A stretch of 64,000 bases of DNA from Ktedonobacter robiniae (GCF_016587375.1 NZ_BNJG01000002.1:2356001-2420000), one strand, 5' to 3'; shown: positions 37,326-46,459, counted from the first letter of the stretch. Translations and numbers: made by a program. Notes: generated by a model not told the origin, from the sequence alone.

Positions 37326-37388
37326 GAAAAGTCTGCATTTATCTACCCTGATAGGGGATAGTTAGGCTACCTTTCCTTCTATCCAAGA

Positions 37389-37439
37389 AAACGCAACTAC
37401 GGACAAGTGCTAGAGGTGCACTTGTCCGTAGTTGCGTTT
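37389..37439. terminator. Long perfect hairpin after the RiPP operon
   Basis: Two 22-base arms (AAACGCAACTACGGACAAGT and two more bases, then the exact complement) enclose a seven-base loop, 64 bases after the MFS stop. There is no T run, so it may be a strong mRNA 3' end or a small palindromic element; the hexamer TCCAAG lies on both sides (37382-37387, 37443-37448). Nothing else is recognised in 37326-37682. Confidence 0.7.
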
Positions 37440-37682
37440 CCCTCCAAGCATTTGCTGGAAGCGCTGCTATCATCTTGCTTTTTCTTATAGTTTTAGTCAA
37501 GGAGAGTGATGCTTCAAGCTATCCATCGTTGCCAATAGTACGTCCGCCTTCATTAGATATAATATGCTATATTCTGCTCCCTTGCCTAAAGTATACTTTA
37601 CAAATTAGTTTTACTCTTCTATACTAGTTACTAAACATTGTGCAAACAAATAAGTCAATTGTGCAGAAAATAAGGATGTACT

Positions 37683-37919
37683 ATGCATTCTGTCGAACGT
37701 TTGTGTCAAAAACGGCTATGTGACCATGTGTCTCAGGGGATGCTGGCCGGGACCTCTTCCCCGGTTGATCCATTGGGCAGGTTGGCCAACCTGTATCGAG
37801 AGCAACAAAAAAACGAACACACAACGCTATGGTACCAACGGGCGCTCTCGGATGAAGAACATCACTTGATAACCCATCCCCTATACCTGATAGATGCCTT
37901 CTTTGAGCACAAGCTTTGA
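37683..37919 (+). pseudogene. TPR-repeat remnant (78 aa)
   Basis: A short reading frame whose middle (LANLYREQQKNEHTTLWYQ) aligns with tetratricopeptide units of the kind in the neighbouring 38191 gene (LAKLYQKQEKNSQAHTLFQ), including the following ITHP/PNHP junction. Only one unit is left, with no HTH or ATPase part. It is likely the debris of a second TPR regulator or a copied repeat. A ribosome site is present (AAGGATGTACT), so expression is not excluded. Confidence 0.5.
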
Positions 37920-38190
37920 CAGGAGAAGGATGAGAATACATTCCTCTTTGCCCGACGCCTTTTCTTGCCAAATCGTGCCTGTTTGTTCCCCTTTCTTTTT
38001 CGAGAGGGCCTGCTCTTAAAAACGCTTTAAGTGCTGATGCTTCGTCTAGATACTACCCTGTGTTTTTGTACTGCCCGGCGCACATTCCACCCACAGAAAT
38101 TACACAAGCTCTTGAGTGAAAATGCATGTTTCCAACGAACAACGTAACTTCGAATTGGTAAAGTGTGTAATCCAACCAGGAGGTCTACAG

Positions 38191-40482
38191 ATGGAGGAAA
38201 CGGGTTCAATCACTTCTTTCAGTGATGTCTTGAAGACGCTGCGCAAACAGAAGAAGATCACTCAACGACAGCTAGCGGAAAGATTGGGCGTTCACTATAA
38301 TACAATTTCTATGTGGGAAAGAGGCAATTGCTTACCAGAGAGTAAAGGCGTCGTCCTGACATTAGCAAGACAGTTAGGATTGAATGAGGATCAGACCCAT
38401 CAATTGCTGGAGGCCAGCCTGACCGCTCTTACTCCATATTGGAATGTGCCTTATCAACGCAATCCCTTCTTCACTGGCCGTGAAAGCCTTCTCTCGCATC
38501 TTTACGAATGTCTCTCTCCTGAGAGGAGCGATAGTGTTTCTCACTCCTGCGCATTGTGCGGCTTGGGAGGTGTTGGGAAGACGCAGGTTGCCATCGAATA
38601 TGCATATCGCCATTTTCAGGAGTACTCTGCTGTTTTCTGGATTCATGCCGAAACGTACGAAAGCCTTCTCTCCAGCTATATTGCTCTCGCTGATTTTCTC
38701 CGTCTCCCTGAATATCAGACACGAGAGTCAAGCCAGATTGTTACTGCAACTATTCAATGGCTAAACAAACACAGTAACTGGCTACTCATCATAGATAATG
38801 TAGAAGATAGCGCCCTCATTACGCCCCTACTTCCTGTCGCCCGAAAAGGCTCTTTCCTCTTTACAACTCAACTTTCCACTTTGGGGGCGCTCGCTGAGAG
38901 CATACAACTCGAGCCGATGACACACATTGAGGGGGTGCGCTTTTTACTCCGTCGTATACGTTCGACTAACCTCGGTCTTGCTCGTTATGAGCATGAAGAC
39001 GTTACCCAACTGATAGGGGTCATGGGAGGGCTGCCCCTGGCGCTTGATCAAGCTGGCGCATACATCGAGGAATCGCGTTGTCGTATTTCTGATTATCTGG
39101 ATCTCTACCAGAGGTATGGAACATACTTGTTACAACATCGTGGAAGCGTTATTGTTGACCATCCTGACACGGTTTACGCAACATTATCACTTTGCCTTGA
39201 AAAAATACGACAAAGGATCCCTCTGGCAATTGAACTCCTCTATTTCTGCGCCTTCCTTTCTCCAGAGGCTATTCCAGAGGAACTTATTTATGAGGCTGCT
39301 ATGCTCAATGATTCACCCCTTGCTCCACTCGCAAAAAATCCTCTCCAACTCAATGAAGTAATTCGGGAATTGCTGACATACTCCTTGCTTCAGCGAGATG
39401 CTCGTTCAAGGCTCCTTTCGATTCATCGCTTAGTGCAGGATCTTATCAAGAATATGATGGATGAAAAGAGCCTGTATTTCTATGCCGAGAGAGCCGTACG
39501 GGCTGTCAATAACAAATTTCCTGATAGCAGAACATTTACAAACTGGTCTGATTGCCAGAAGTATCTTTCTCATGCGCAGCTTTGCACCCTATTAATCGAG
39601 AAACATAAATTTACTTTTCCAGAGGCTGCACAGCTTTTGTTCCAGGTTGGTCTTTTTTTGCTTCAACAGTCTCAGTATACACAGGCTGAGCATCTCTTGT
39701 TGCAAGCTCTGGACCGATACCGGAACGTACCTGAGGAGCAGTTAAGCGTTGCTGATTGTCTCAATAACCTGGCGACGCTCTATCACGTTCTTGGGAATTA
39801 TGCACAAGCAGAGTCGATGCTTCAAGAAGGGCTGGCTATCCGTCAGCGTTGTTTAGGTCTGGAGCATCAGGCATGCGCCGAGAGTTTAAACGACCTTTCC
39901 ACCGTCTATTTCAGCCAGAAAAAATATATACAGGCTGAGGAGCAGTGTTTGCAGGCGCTCACGATCTGGGAGAAAAATCTTGGTCTCGATCATTCCGATG
40001 TCGCAATCAGCCTGAACAATCTGGCAAGCATCTATCAAGCTCAGGAAAAATATGAGCAGGCGGAGTCATTTCTGCTACGAGCAAGCACAATCTGGAAAAA
40101 GGTTTTAGGGGAAAGGCATCCAACCCTGGCTTTTGCTCTTGCGAATCTGGCCAAGCTCTATCAGAAGCAGGAAAAAAATTCTCAAGCTCATACCCTTTTT
40201 CAGCGAGCGCTAGCTATTAGGGAAGAGGCTCTAGGCCCCAATCACCCGCGAGTTGCTCGTAGCCTGCTTGATCTGGCGTCCTTTTACCAATCTGAAAGGG
40301 AATACGCTTTAGCTCTCACCTATTCTCAACGGGCTTTTACTATTTTTCAGGAGGCCTTTGGTCTGGAGCACGCCGATACAGTGATGGCCTCCGAGGTGGC
40401 GGCTGCGTGTTCGCAAGCACAGTCTGATTTTCTGCAGGAGCCTTCCTCCTACTCTGAAGCTGATATTTCAGAAGCTGGCTGA
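38191..40482 (+). CDS. STAND regulator: Xre HTH - NB-ARC ATPase - kinesin-light-chain-type TPRs
   Basis: A 763-residue protein: Xre HTH (TQRQLAERLGVHYNTISMWE, about 26-45), NB-ARC ATPase (P-loop GLGGVGKTQVAIEYA near 125, Walker B LLIIDNVED near 198, GGLPLALDQAGAY near 280), then about seven 42-residue TPRs (such as LNNLASIYQAQEKYEQAESF). It has the same plan as the regulator at 19042 but a different TPR class. The start is fixed by AGGAGG eight bases before ATG. It lies downstream of the RiPP operon on the same strand and may control it. Confidence 0.93.
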   Translation: MEETGSITSFSDVLKTLRKQKKITQRQLAERLGVHYNTISMWERGNCLPESKGVVLTLARQLGLNEDQTHQLLEASLTALTPYWNVPYQRNPFFTGRESLLSHLYECLSPERSDSVSHSCALCGLGGVGKTQVAIEYAYRHFQEYSAVFWIHAETYESLLSSYIALADFLRLPEYQTRESSQIVTATIQWLNKHSNWLLIIDNVEDSALITPLLPVARKGSFLFTTQLSTLGALAESIQLEPMTHIEGVRFLLRRIRSTNLGLARYEHEDVTQLIGVMGGLPLALDQAGAYIEESRCRISDYLDLYQRYGTYLLQHRGSVIVDHPDTVYATLSLCLEKIRQRIPLAIELLYFCAFLSPEAIPEELIYEAAMLNDSPLAPLAKNPLQLNEVIRELLTYSLLQRDARSRLLSIHRLVQDLIKNMMDEKSLYFYAERAVRAVNNKFPDSRTFTNWSDCQKYLSHAQLCTLLIEKHKFTFPEAAQLLFQVGLFLLQQSQYTQAEHLLLQALDRYRNVPEEQLSVADCLNNLATLYHVLGNYAQAESMLQEGLAIRQRCLGLEHQACAESLNDLSTVYFSQKKYIQAEEQCLQALTIWEKNLGLDHSDVAISLNNLASIYQAQEKYEQAESFLLRASTIWKKVLGERHPTLAFALANLAKLYQKQEKNSQAHTLFQRALAIREEALGPNHPRVARSLLDLASFYQSEREYALALTYSQRAFTIFQEAFGLEHADTVMASEVAAACSQAQSDFLQEPSSYSEADISEAG

Positions 40483-40497
40483 ATCAGCCCGAGATGG

Positions 40498-40544
40498 GCC
40501 ATATTGGACAAATAGTAGTGGGAAAAATTTTTGTCCAATATGGC
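40498..40544. terminator. Hairpin after the STAND regulator gene
   Basis: GCCATATTGGACAAA and its exact complement form a 15-pair stem with a 17-base loop, 15 bases after the stop codon. The stem is AT-rich at its loop end and an A/T tract lies within the loop. Probably the transcript 3' end. Confidence 0.65.
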
Positions 40545-40567
40545 TTCTTGCCTCGCCCCTGCTGCAC

Positions 40568-40780
40568 TCAACTGTCAAGGCAAATTCTCTCTATTGAATG
40601 CGGTTCCCACTCTATTTGTTGCATGCAGGCATTGGGGTTACTCAACGTCAGTTCTTGCGGGCTGAAAGCGGTTCCAAAACCAGACACCAGGAAACTTATT
40701 GCTAAAAGCAAAAAAAGAAGTAAAAAGAAGTAGACCCTCGTCAACGAGAAGCGGTATTTTTCCCATAGTTGTGTAGCCAT
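40568..40780 (-). CDS. Small secreted or membrane-anchored peptide (70 aa)
   Basis: A 70-residue frame with a signal-like N-terminus: basic start, then a hydrophobic run VYFFLLLFLLLAISFLVSGF (about 17-36), followed by a short polar part with two cysteines. AGAGG lies about eight bases before the ATG. I do not recognise a family. The overlapping plus-strand frame has no comparable support. Confidence 0.55.
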   Translation of the reverse strand: MATQLWEKYRFSLTRVYFFLLLFLLLAISFLVSGFGTAFSPQELTLSNPNACMQQIEWEPHSIERICLDS

Positions 40781-40923
40781 ATGCTTTTCCTCTCTTCTGT
40801 ACCTGGCTTGAAATATGAAAAAAATATTCTTTTACAATGCCAATACTACACTAAAGCATTCACAAAATAGATGTGTTTTTTGATGGAAATGAGAGGCTCT
40901 GTCAGACGGGGTACACATTGATG

Positions 40924-41478
40924 TTAGTATCTCGGAAATGCCTTTCCTTCTTGATTTTTTCTAAAAGCAGCCCCTACCCCTGTAACCCCAAATCCAACGA
41001 TCAATGCTAGAAAAAGATCGACAAGATAGGCAAAAATATAAATAACGAGTGTATCTTTTAATGAGGTGTATCGTGAGATCGAGCCGGAAAGGATCACGAG
41101 ATAGGAACAGGCATCAACAAAGAGAAAACAGGCCAGAGCGATTAAACAAGCTAATGCTGAATATTTCCGCGTGAAGTAACCAGTAAAGAAGTAGACTGGA
41201 GTACAAAGAGCAGTAACGATTAGACTGATCACGATGTTTCCTTGATACAGTAAACCGAAAAGATATGAGCTGGCAAATATGCTGAAGAGCGCATTACTCA
41301 CAACTGGAGTGGTAAAAATGATTGTGGTAACAATGACAATTCCTGCCAGGATAGCCCCAACTAAAAAACCATGCTTGAGCACGCTTATCGTATTTGAGTG
41401 TTGTGACGGAGTGTATCGGTGAGCTTGTGAAGTTGAGATTATTGTTGGTTCCTCCATCTGATTATCTTGATACTGCAT
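40924..41478 (-). CDS. Hypothetical membrane protein (184 aa)
   Basis: A 184-residue protein with a polar 30-residue N-terminus and four hydrophobic segments (about 35-60, 65-95, 105-130 and 140-168). The last segment has a glycine-rich GFGVTGVGAAF end. AAAGGAG lies seven bases before the ATG. It sits on the same strand as the small exported peptide downstream, 143 bases away. No family is recognised. Confidence 0.78.
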   Translation of the reverse strand: MQYQDNQMEEPTIISTSQAHRYTPSQHSNTISVLKHGFLVGAILAGIVIVTTIIFTTPVVSNALFSIFASSYLFGLLYQGNIVISLIVTALCTPVYFFTGYFTRKYSALACLIALACFLFVDACSYLVILSGSISRYTSLKDTLVIYIFAYLVDLFLALIVGFGVTGVGAAFRKNQEGKAFPRY

Positions 41479-41692
41479 GCTATACTCCTTTTCATGGGAA
41501 GAGTAAAAGAGAATTCGTTTCCCTGTAATGGGGCATTATAACCGTATGGATAATATATAAAAATTTGGAGTTTGGCTGTGAACTGCTTCACAGCTTCGAG
41601 TGGGCCTATAGACATACCATTAGAGCAAAGGGGTTCGTTGCCACCCGATTTTCCTTTATTGAAGCTCCACTCAACAGAAAGGATCTACCTGG

Positions 41693-42433
41693 ATGTCTCT
41701 CATGAAAGAAGGTACCACTATTGCCTCTGTTCCTGCACTTCTCTACTTCCACGATTCGAGAGAGGCATGTGCTGAGCGAGGTACGGTATTGTTCTACCAT
41801 GGCTTTGGCGGGAACAAAGAGAAGATCGAAGCCCATCCAGTCAGCCTCGCGCAGGCCGGGTTTCTGGTGATTAGCCTGGATGCCGTCGGGCATGGGCAAC
41901 GACGCTACCCCCACTTCACGGAGTTGTTCAATGACGAGCGCTGGGTAAGGGAACCAGAAGCCACTGAGGCAGATTATCTTGCGATTGTGCGCCAAACGGC
42001 AGCTGAAGTGCCGCAAATCATCGACGAACTGCTCTTCTGTGGGTGTGCACAACCCGAGCGTCTGGGCATCGGGGGGATCTCGATGGGCGGCGAAATCACC
42101 TACGCGGCCGTCGTCAACGAATCCCGCTTGCGCGTGGCGACCCCTATACTTGGCTCTCCTGAGTGGGAATTACCCTGGCCCGAGAGCCCGCACCGGCATG
42201 TTGAGCGTTTTTTTCCGGTCGCTCTGTTTTCCCAAGCGGCGGCGGCGGATGAGGCGGTACCAGCCCGCTACATCCGTGCATTTCACGAGCAGCTCACGCC
42301 GCTGTACGCCTCTGCCCCGGAGCGGCTGTGCTACCTGGAATATCCCGATGTTGGCCATGGACTTTCACCACACCTGTGGGAAACGTCTCGTCAGCGCATG
42401 GTAGCCTGGGTCGAGCGGTTTCTGAAAATATAA
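41693..42433 (+). CDS. Alpha/beta hydrolase (YitV/dienelactone hydrolase-like esterase)
   Basis: A 246-residue hydrolase with oxyanion-hole motif FYHGFGGNKE (about 33-42), nucleophile elbow GGISMGGE (about 127-134) and terminal catalytic His in VGHGLSPH. It resembles small acyl-ester hydrolases of the YitV/dienelactone group; the substrate is unknown. AAAGGA precedes the ATG by about ten bases. It is convergent with the 5S rRNA gene. Confidence 0.88.
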   Translation: MSLMKEGTTIASVPALLYFHDSREACAERGTVLFYHGFGGNKEKIEAHPVSLAQAGFLVISLDAVGHGQRRYPHFTELFNDERWVREPEATEADYLAIVRQTAAEVPQIIDELLFCGCAQPERLGIGGISMGGEITYAAVVNESRLRVATPILGSPEWELPWPESPHRHVERFFPVALFSQAAAADEAVPARYIRAFHEQLTPLYASAPERLCYLEYPDVGHGLSPHLWETSRQRMVAWVERFLKI

Positions 42434-42551
42434 GCGTTTCTCTGCGCGGCGCGCTTATCTCCGCAGAGAAGAGGCGAGACCACACTCTTGCTGATCCGTG
42501 TTCACCTCTCAGATAACGGACTATCTGGCCGAAGACGGTGTCCAGCTTGAT

Positions 42552-42580
42552 AATAAAAAAAGACCGCTTGTGTGAGCGGG
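42552..42580 (-). terminator. Rho-independent terminator of the 5S rRNA gene
   Basis: On the minus strand a five- to six-pair stem (CCGCT/AGCGG) with a six-base loop is followed by a T7 run. It starts about six bases past the 5S 3' end. Confidence 0.85.
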
Positions 42581-42585
42581 TGAAA

Positions 42586-42697
42586 CGGCGGTGTCCTATT
42601 TTCCCGTGGGGCTGCCCCCAAAGTATCGTTGGAGCTGAAGAGCTTAACTACCGTGTTCGGGATGGGAACGGGTGTACCCTCTTCGCAATAACCACCG
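42586..42697 (-). rRNA. rrf: 5S ribosomal RNA
   Basis: The minus strand reads as a bacterial 5S rRNA of about 112 nucleotides. The terminal helix pairs CGGTGG at the 5' end with CCGCCG at the 3' end. The highly conserved loop segments CCCATCCCGAACACGG and AGTTAAGCTC are present at the expected positions. No 16S or 23S gene lies upstream on this strand within the window; the next gene there is an ABC ATPase. Exact ends may differ by a few bases. Confidence 0.95.
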
Positions 42698-42737
42698 GTT
42701 CGCCTGCGCATACAAGCGGTTCCGATTGACATAGTGA

Positions 42738-42766
42738 ATAATACCATCCTCTTGGCGATTTGTCAA
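42738..42766 (-). promoter_or_regulatory. Consensus promoter of the solitary 5S rRNA gene
   Basis: On the minus strand TTGACA (42761-42766), 17 bases, then TATTAT (42738-42743). This is a near-perfect housekeeping-sigma promoter that would start transcription about 35 bases before the mature 5S end. The rest of the gap to 42990 holds only an imperfect hairpin at about 42937-42972. Confidence 0.85.
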
Positions 42767-42990
42767 CACTTTTTTGCCAACTTCAGAGGGTCTCTATGAA
42801 CACACAGCAAGTCAGGGAGGAAAATGGCACACTCTCCCCTTTACTGAGAAGGGATCCTGTTCTGCCATCCTTTTTTTTGTGAGGCTCCGCTCATTAATCC
42901 CCGTATGTAGGCCAGAGCTCGCTGATGAAACTCTGAAGGAACTCGGCGGATCAACCCACCGAGCTTCCTGGAGGAGAGTACGCACTCCTG

Positions 42991-43869
42991 TCAGACCCGA
43001 ATAGCTTGTCTGCCCGTTGCCAGCAGATAGGCTTCTTCCAGGCTGGGGTCACTGACGACAGCAGCCTCGTGCGGGCGGGCGGCACTGACAATACGTAGCG
43101 TGATGCCGTTCATCTGGTTGACCATCGTGCTGACTTGATAGGTCGCCTGCAACTGCAAGGCAGTGGCTTGATCGGTGGTCACACTCCAGACCGATCCTGC
43201 GGTGTGTACCAACAACGCCGGAGGCGTTGTATCGGCCAGCACGCGCCCCTCCTGCACAATCAGTAATCGGTTGGCAACGGCCTCCACATCACTGATGATA
43301 TGGGTACTCAGTAGAATGATCCGATTGCTAGTCAGGCTGGCAAGCAGCGTGCGGAATCGCACACGCTCGGCGGGATCGAGTCCCGCGGTCGGCTCATCAA
43401 CAATCAAGAGTTCGGGGTCGTTGAGCAGAGCCTGCGCGATGCCGATGCGCTGCTTCATGCCGCCGGAATAGGTGGGCAACTTGCGATCGGCCTCCTGCTC
43501 CAGATTCACAATCTCCAGCACCTCATCGACGCGCCGATTGACGAGCGACTTGGGCAGCCCTTTCATCGCGCCCAGGTAGCGCAGGAACTGTCGTCCAGTG
43601 AACTCCGGGTAGATGCCAAAATCCTGTGGCAGATAGCCCAACACCCGCCGGAGCGCCTCGCCATGAGCACGGATATCCTGGCCGTTCCAGCGGATGCTCC
43701 CCTCGGTGGGCTCCAGAAGAGTCGCGATCATCCGCATCAAGCTTGTCTTGCCAGCACCATTGGGGCCAACCAGTCCCAGCAGGCCCGGTTCGCAGTGCAG
43801 CGAAAGCTCACGCAGCGCCCAATGCTGCCCATAGCGCTTGCTCAGGCGTTCAATTGTCAAATCCATCAT
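42991..43869 (-). CDS. ABC transporter ATP-binding protein
   Basis: A 292-residue ATPase of the ABC-2/drug-export type with Walker A GPNGAGKTSL, Q-loop YLPQDFG, signature YSGGMKQR, Walker B LLIVDEPTAGLD and switch His in LLSTHIISD. It is the last gene of the sigma-factor operon, 54 bases after its permease. The C-terminal 90 residues form an accessory domain. Substrate unknown. Confidence 0.94.
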   Translation of the reverse strand: MMDLTIERLSKRYGQHWALRELSLHCEPGLLGLVGPNGAGKTSLMRMIATLLEPTEGSIRWNGQDIRAHGEALRRVLGYLPQDFGIYPEFTGRQFLRYLGAMKGLPKSLVNRRVDEVLEIVNLEQEADRKLPTYSGGMKQRIGIAQALLNDPELLIVDEPTAGLDPAERVRFRTLLASLTSNRIILLSTHIISDVEAVANRLLIVQEGRVLADTTPPALLVHTAGSVWSVTTDQATALQLQATYQVSTMVNQMNGITLRIVSAARPHEAAVVSDPSLEEAYLLATGRQAIRV

Positions 43870-43923
43870 TGTTCTCTCTTTCTTTTGAGCGCGCTCCCTC
43901 CCTGGAAGGGAGTCACGAGCATC

Positions 43924-44892
43924 TTAGTGAAGCACGTCGCGAGACCGCCTAAAGGCGAGGGCTGCCACCAGCACTAGCACCAGGCTGAGCCCGGCCAGCA
44001 GCAGGTGTGGCGCGAACCAGCCCGCGAGGTCGGGCATCTTGTTCTCAACGGAGAGAATGAACTGCTGCAGTTGCGCCTCGTTCGTGATCGTCGGGTTGAG
44101 GTGAATGGCATAGGAAGGAAGCAGCCCAAGCGCGGTTATCCCGCTAGTCGGGTCCCAATTGACGTACCAGGCAGGAGGGGGAGTAGTATTGCCGCCCAGC
44201 CCGAGGGGGATCACCAGCGCCCCCACGATCCATATCACCATGATCACCACCTTGACCAGTGTGGACAGGCGTGGGAGCAGGGTGCTCAGGGCAAAACCGA
44301 AGCTGCTGACCAGGATCGTCGCCGGTAAGACCATGCCGACCCAGAGAAGCAACACATTGCCAATCTCTGGCGCCGGATAGTCGGTGATAGTCAGATGCAA
44401 CAGCCCGCCCATCCCCAGGATGGAAGCCAGCAACAGTAGCGCCAGTCCCAGACTCATCACCAGGCCCGCCAGGTAGCGTCCCCAGACATACGCCCAGGTC
44501 GGTAGCGCGGTCGTCATGAGCAGTTCGTGGGTGCGCCGGTGTACATCTCGCGTTACTCCATCAGCCGTGAGAAAGGGCAGAAGGAGAACCAGCATCACCA
44601 GAACTGTTGGAAGGGTACGAAGAAGTCCCCCCGCGCTGGTTCCGGCAACGAAGCCGCTGAGCGATTCACCACTCGCTCCCCCTCCGCTACTCACGCCTAC
44701 ACTAAATTGATCTGGCGCGTGCAAGGCCCATGTCATGAGGAGCAAGAAACCAAAGAAACCGAGAGCCTGAAACCAGAAGAGGCGGCTGGCGAGAAAGCGG
44801 CGAAATTCCCAGGCCATAACGCTCAGGAGCGGACTCGGGCGCCCAATCGCTCGGGTTTGTTGACTGGTGCCGGTCAATGCAGTGATATTCAT
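43924..44892 (-). CDS. ABC-2 type permease
   Basis: A 322-residue membrane protein with six hydrophobic segments and a large glycine/serine-rich external loop after helix 1 (about 60-85), the usual layout of ABC-2 permeases. It has DGVTRDVHRRTHELLMTTAL, typical of the family. It partners the ATPase downstream. A separate candidate sigma promoter lies 57 bases upstream, so permease and ATPase may be expressed apart from the sigma gene. Confidence 0.9.
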   Translation of the reverse strand: MNITALTGTSQQTRAIGRPSPLLSVMAWEFRRFLASRLFWFQALGFFGFLLLMTWALHAPDQFSVGVSSGGGASGESLSGFVAGTSAGGLLRTLPTVLVMLVLLLPFLTADGVTRDVHRRTHELLMTTALPTWAYVWGRYLAGLVMSLGLALLLLASILGMGGLLHLTITDYPAPEIGNVLLLWVGMVLPATILVSSFGFALSTLLPRLSTLVKVVIMVIWIVGALVIPLGLGGNTTPPPAWYVNWDPTSGITALGLLPSYAIHLNPTITNEAQLQQFILSVENKMPDLAGWFAPHLLLAGLSLVLVLVAALAFRRSRDVLH

Positions 44893-44948
44893 GCTACTCT
44901 CCTTTTATATATTTGAGTTTGAAGTGCGACATTTGTTGCACGTGCCTC

Positions 44949-44974
44949 TTACGAGCCAGCCCTCAAAAAGGTTC
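44949..44974 (-). promoter_or_regulatory. Candidate ECF-sigma promoter before the ABC permease
   Basis: On the minus strand GAACC, 16 bases, CGTAA. The same elements at the same spacing lie upstream of the ECF sigma gene (46460-46485). The AACC-type -35 and CGT-type -10 match the general ECF promoter pattern. Confidence 0.6.
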
Positions 44975-44981
44975 GTGAACC

Positions 44982-45845
44982 TTATGGACGAGGGAGCAGG
45001 TGGTGCATGTCAGCGTGGAGGCGCAGTAGCGCGATGGCCAGCAGCGCGACGCCAATACAACCCGGCAGTACCGAAAGCTCAGGCGTGAGCAGGAGCGTCT
45101 GGAGATTGGTGGTGCTGCAGATAGTCAGGATGGCCAGCCAGTTCCCATAGGCCACGGCTGCTGCTGCTTGGACCGGGAGGCGCAAGGAGAGCAGCAGAGC
45201 CAACCCCACGACTAGGAGCAGGGGCATGAGCCAGGAGAGTGTTAGCGCCAGCACATGCTCAGCGCCGCCCGCCCAGAGCACAAGACCCAGCGCAAGACCC
45301 AGAGCAACATCATAGCCCAGCACAATTACCAGCCGGGCCATGACCAGCTGTAGCGGCGAGGGCGAGCAGACCAGTTCCAATTCCAGCACTCGCGCCCCTC
45401 TCCCGCGAAAAGCGACGAGGGTCCCCAGGTAGGCCAGAAGTGGTCCGCTGGCGCGCAGCACCATTTCCTGATCGGAAAGGATCTTGCTCAACACGACCAC
45501 TGAACCCACCAGGGTCACGAGCGCGCTCACCAACCAGAAGCCCAGGCCGAAGAGGCTGACTTGGGCGCGGGCTGTTGCCAGTAGCAAGGAGAAGTTCGCG
45601 TGCCGACGCTGCTGATGCGCGCGGATGGCCTGGCGCACAGGTGAGAGTGTCGGCAGTTCTGTCGTCAGCCGGGCAAGCAGACGCCGGGTGTCTGCGGGTT
45701 CAGGCTGTGGTGCCTGCCACTCGGGCAGGCGATGTAAGACGGGGAGCAGATCGGCACACTCATCTGGCGAGGCACCTTGCTCGCGTAGCAAGTCTGCCAA
45801 CCGCTCTGGTCGCTCAAACGGCCAGGGTGATTGGGAATGAGACAT
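44982..45845 (-). CDS. Membrane protein cotranscribed with ECF sigma factor (possible anti-sigma)
   Basis: A 287-residue protein with a soluble N-terminal 90 residues (leucine-rich, proline-rich linker) and about six hydrophobic segments from 95 onward. It begins directly after the sigma gene stop (TAG-ATG), so translation is coupled. Position and topology suit a membrane anti-sigma factor. No zinc-binding HxxxCxxC motif is seen, so a plain membrane function tied to the ABC transporter is also possible. Confidence 0.82.
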   Translation of the reverse strand: MSHSQSPWPFERPERLADLLREQGASPDECADLLPVLHRLPEWQAPQPEPADTRRLLARLTTELPTLSPVRQAIRAHQQRRHANFSLLLATARAQVSLFGLGFWLVSALVTLVGSVVVLSKILSDQEMVLRASGPLLAYLGTLVAFRGRGARVLELELVCSPSPLQLVMARLVIVLGYDVALGLALGLVLWAGGAEHVLALTLSWLMPLLLVVGLALLLSLRLPVQAAAAVAYGNWLAILTICSTTNLQTLLLTPELSVLPGCIGVALLAIALLRLHADMHHLLPRP

Positions 45846-46415
45846 CTAATCCACTCCTTCCTGTACTGGGGCCAGCATAGCGCGTAATCGATGAATGCCC
45901 ACCGAGAGCCGCGATTTAACCGTACCCAGCGGAATGTGAAGCGTCTCAGCGATTTCTTGTAAGCTGAAGCCTTGATAAAAACGCAGCACTACCACAATGC
46001 GATACTCCTCACGAAGCTGAGCAATCACTGCCCGTACCTCGCTGTCCTGCTCTGTCGCCAGAGCGCGTTCTTCTGGGCCAGGAGTGCTGTCGTACATGTG
46101 GAGCAGTGTTTTCTCCTCATCTCCCCCTCGCCAGCCCTGGCGCACTGCAGCGGACTTGAAATGATCGCGTGCCAGGTTGGTGGCAATTGTATAGAGCCAG
46201 GGCTTAAATGGGCGAGCAGGCTGGTAGGTGCCTTGTCGCAGCACACGTAGCAGGGTCTCCTGAACCAGATCTTCGGAAAGCTGTCGATCGCCTCCGACGA
46301 GACGGTAGAGGTAGCCGAGTAATGGGCCATGGTGACGCGTGACCAGCTCGGCTAATGCCACCTGATCGCCTACCTGAACCGCTGCCATCAACTGCTCATC
46401 GCTTCTTTCTTGCAT
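45846..46415 (-). CDS. ECF-type RNA polymerase sigma factor
   Basis: A 189-residue sigma-70 family protein with region 2 (LYRLVGGDRQLSEDLVQETLLRV, FKPWLYTIATNLARDHF) and region 4 (RIVVVLRFYQGFSLQEIAE, IPLGTVKSRLSVGIHRLR). It heads a four-gene operon with a membrane partner and an ABC transporter. The ATG at 46415 is chosen because the longer frame would begin upstream of the candidate promoter at 46460-46485. The AAAGGAG site is unusually far (18 bases) from this ATG. Confidence 0.93.
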   Translation of the reverse strand: MQERSDEQLMAAVQVGDQVALAELVTRHHGPLLGYLYRLVGGDRQLSEDLVQETLLRVLRQGTYQPARPFKPWLYTIATNLARDHFKSAAVRQGWRGGDEEKTLLHMYDSTPGPEERALATEQDSEVRAVIAQLREEYRIVVVLRFYQGFSLQEIAETLHIPLGTVKSRLSVGIHRLRAMLAPVQEGVD

Positions 46416-46459
46416 AAGGCTTGGCTTTGTGGGCTCCTTTTGTAGTATGCTGTTTCCTG

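Noticed and set aside
40494..40733. Plus-strand small frame with a lysine-rich end
   Set aside because: It begins inside the regulator's 3' hairpin and has no ribosome site; the minus-strand frame has a signal-like segment and better start.
42767..42990. Search for 16S/23S rRNA or tRNA genes linked to the 5S gene
   Set aside because: Neither conserved rRNA segments nor a tRNA cloverleaf was seen; the next feature is an ABC ATPase gene.
44982..45845. Call as a zinc-binding anti-sigma factor
   Set aside because: The expected HxxxCxxC motif is absent, so only position and membrane topology support an anti-sigma role; left as a possibility.
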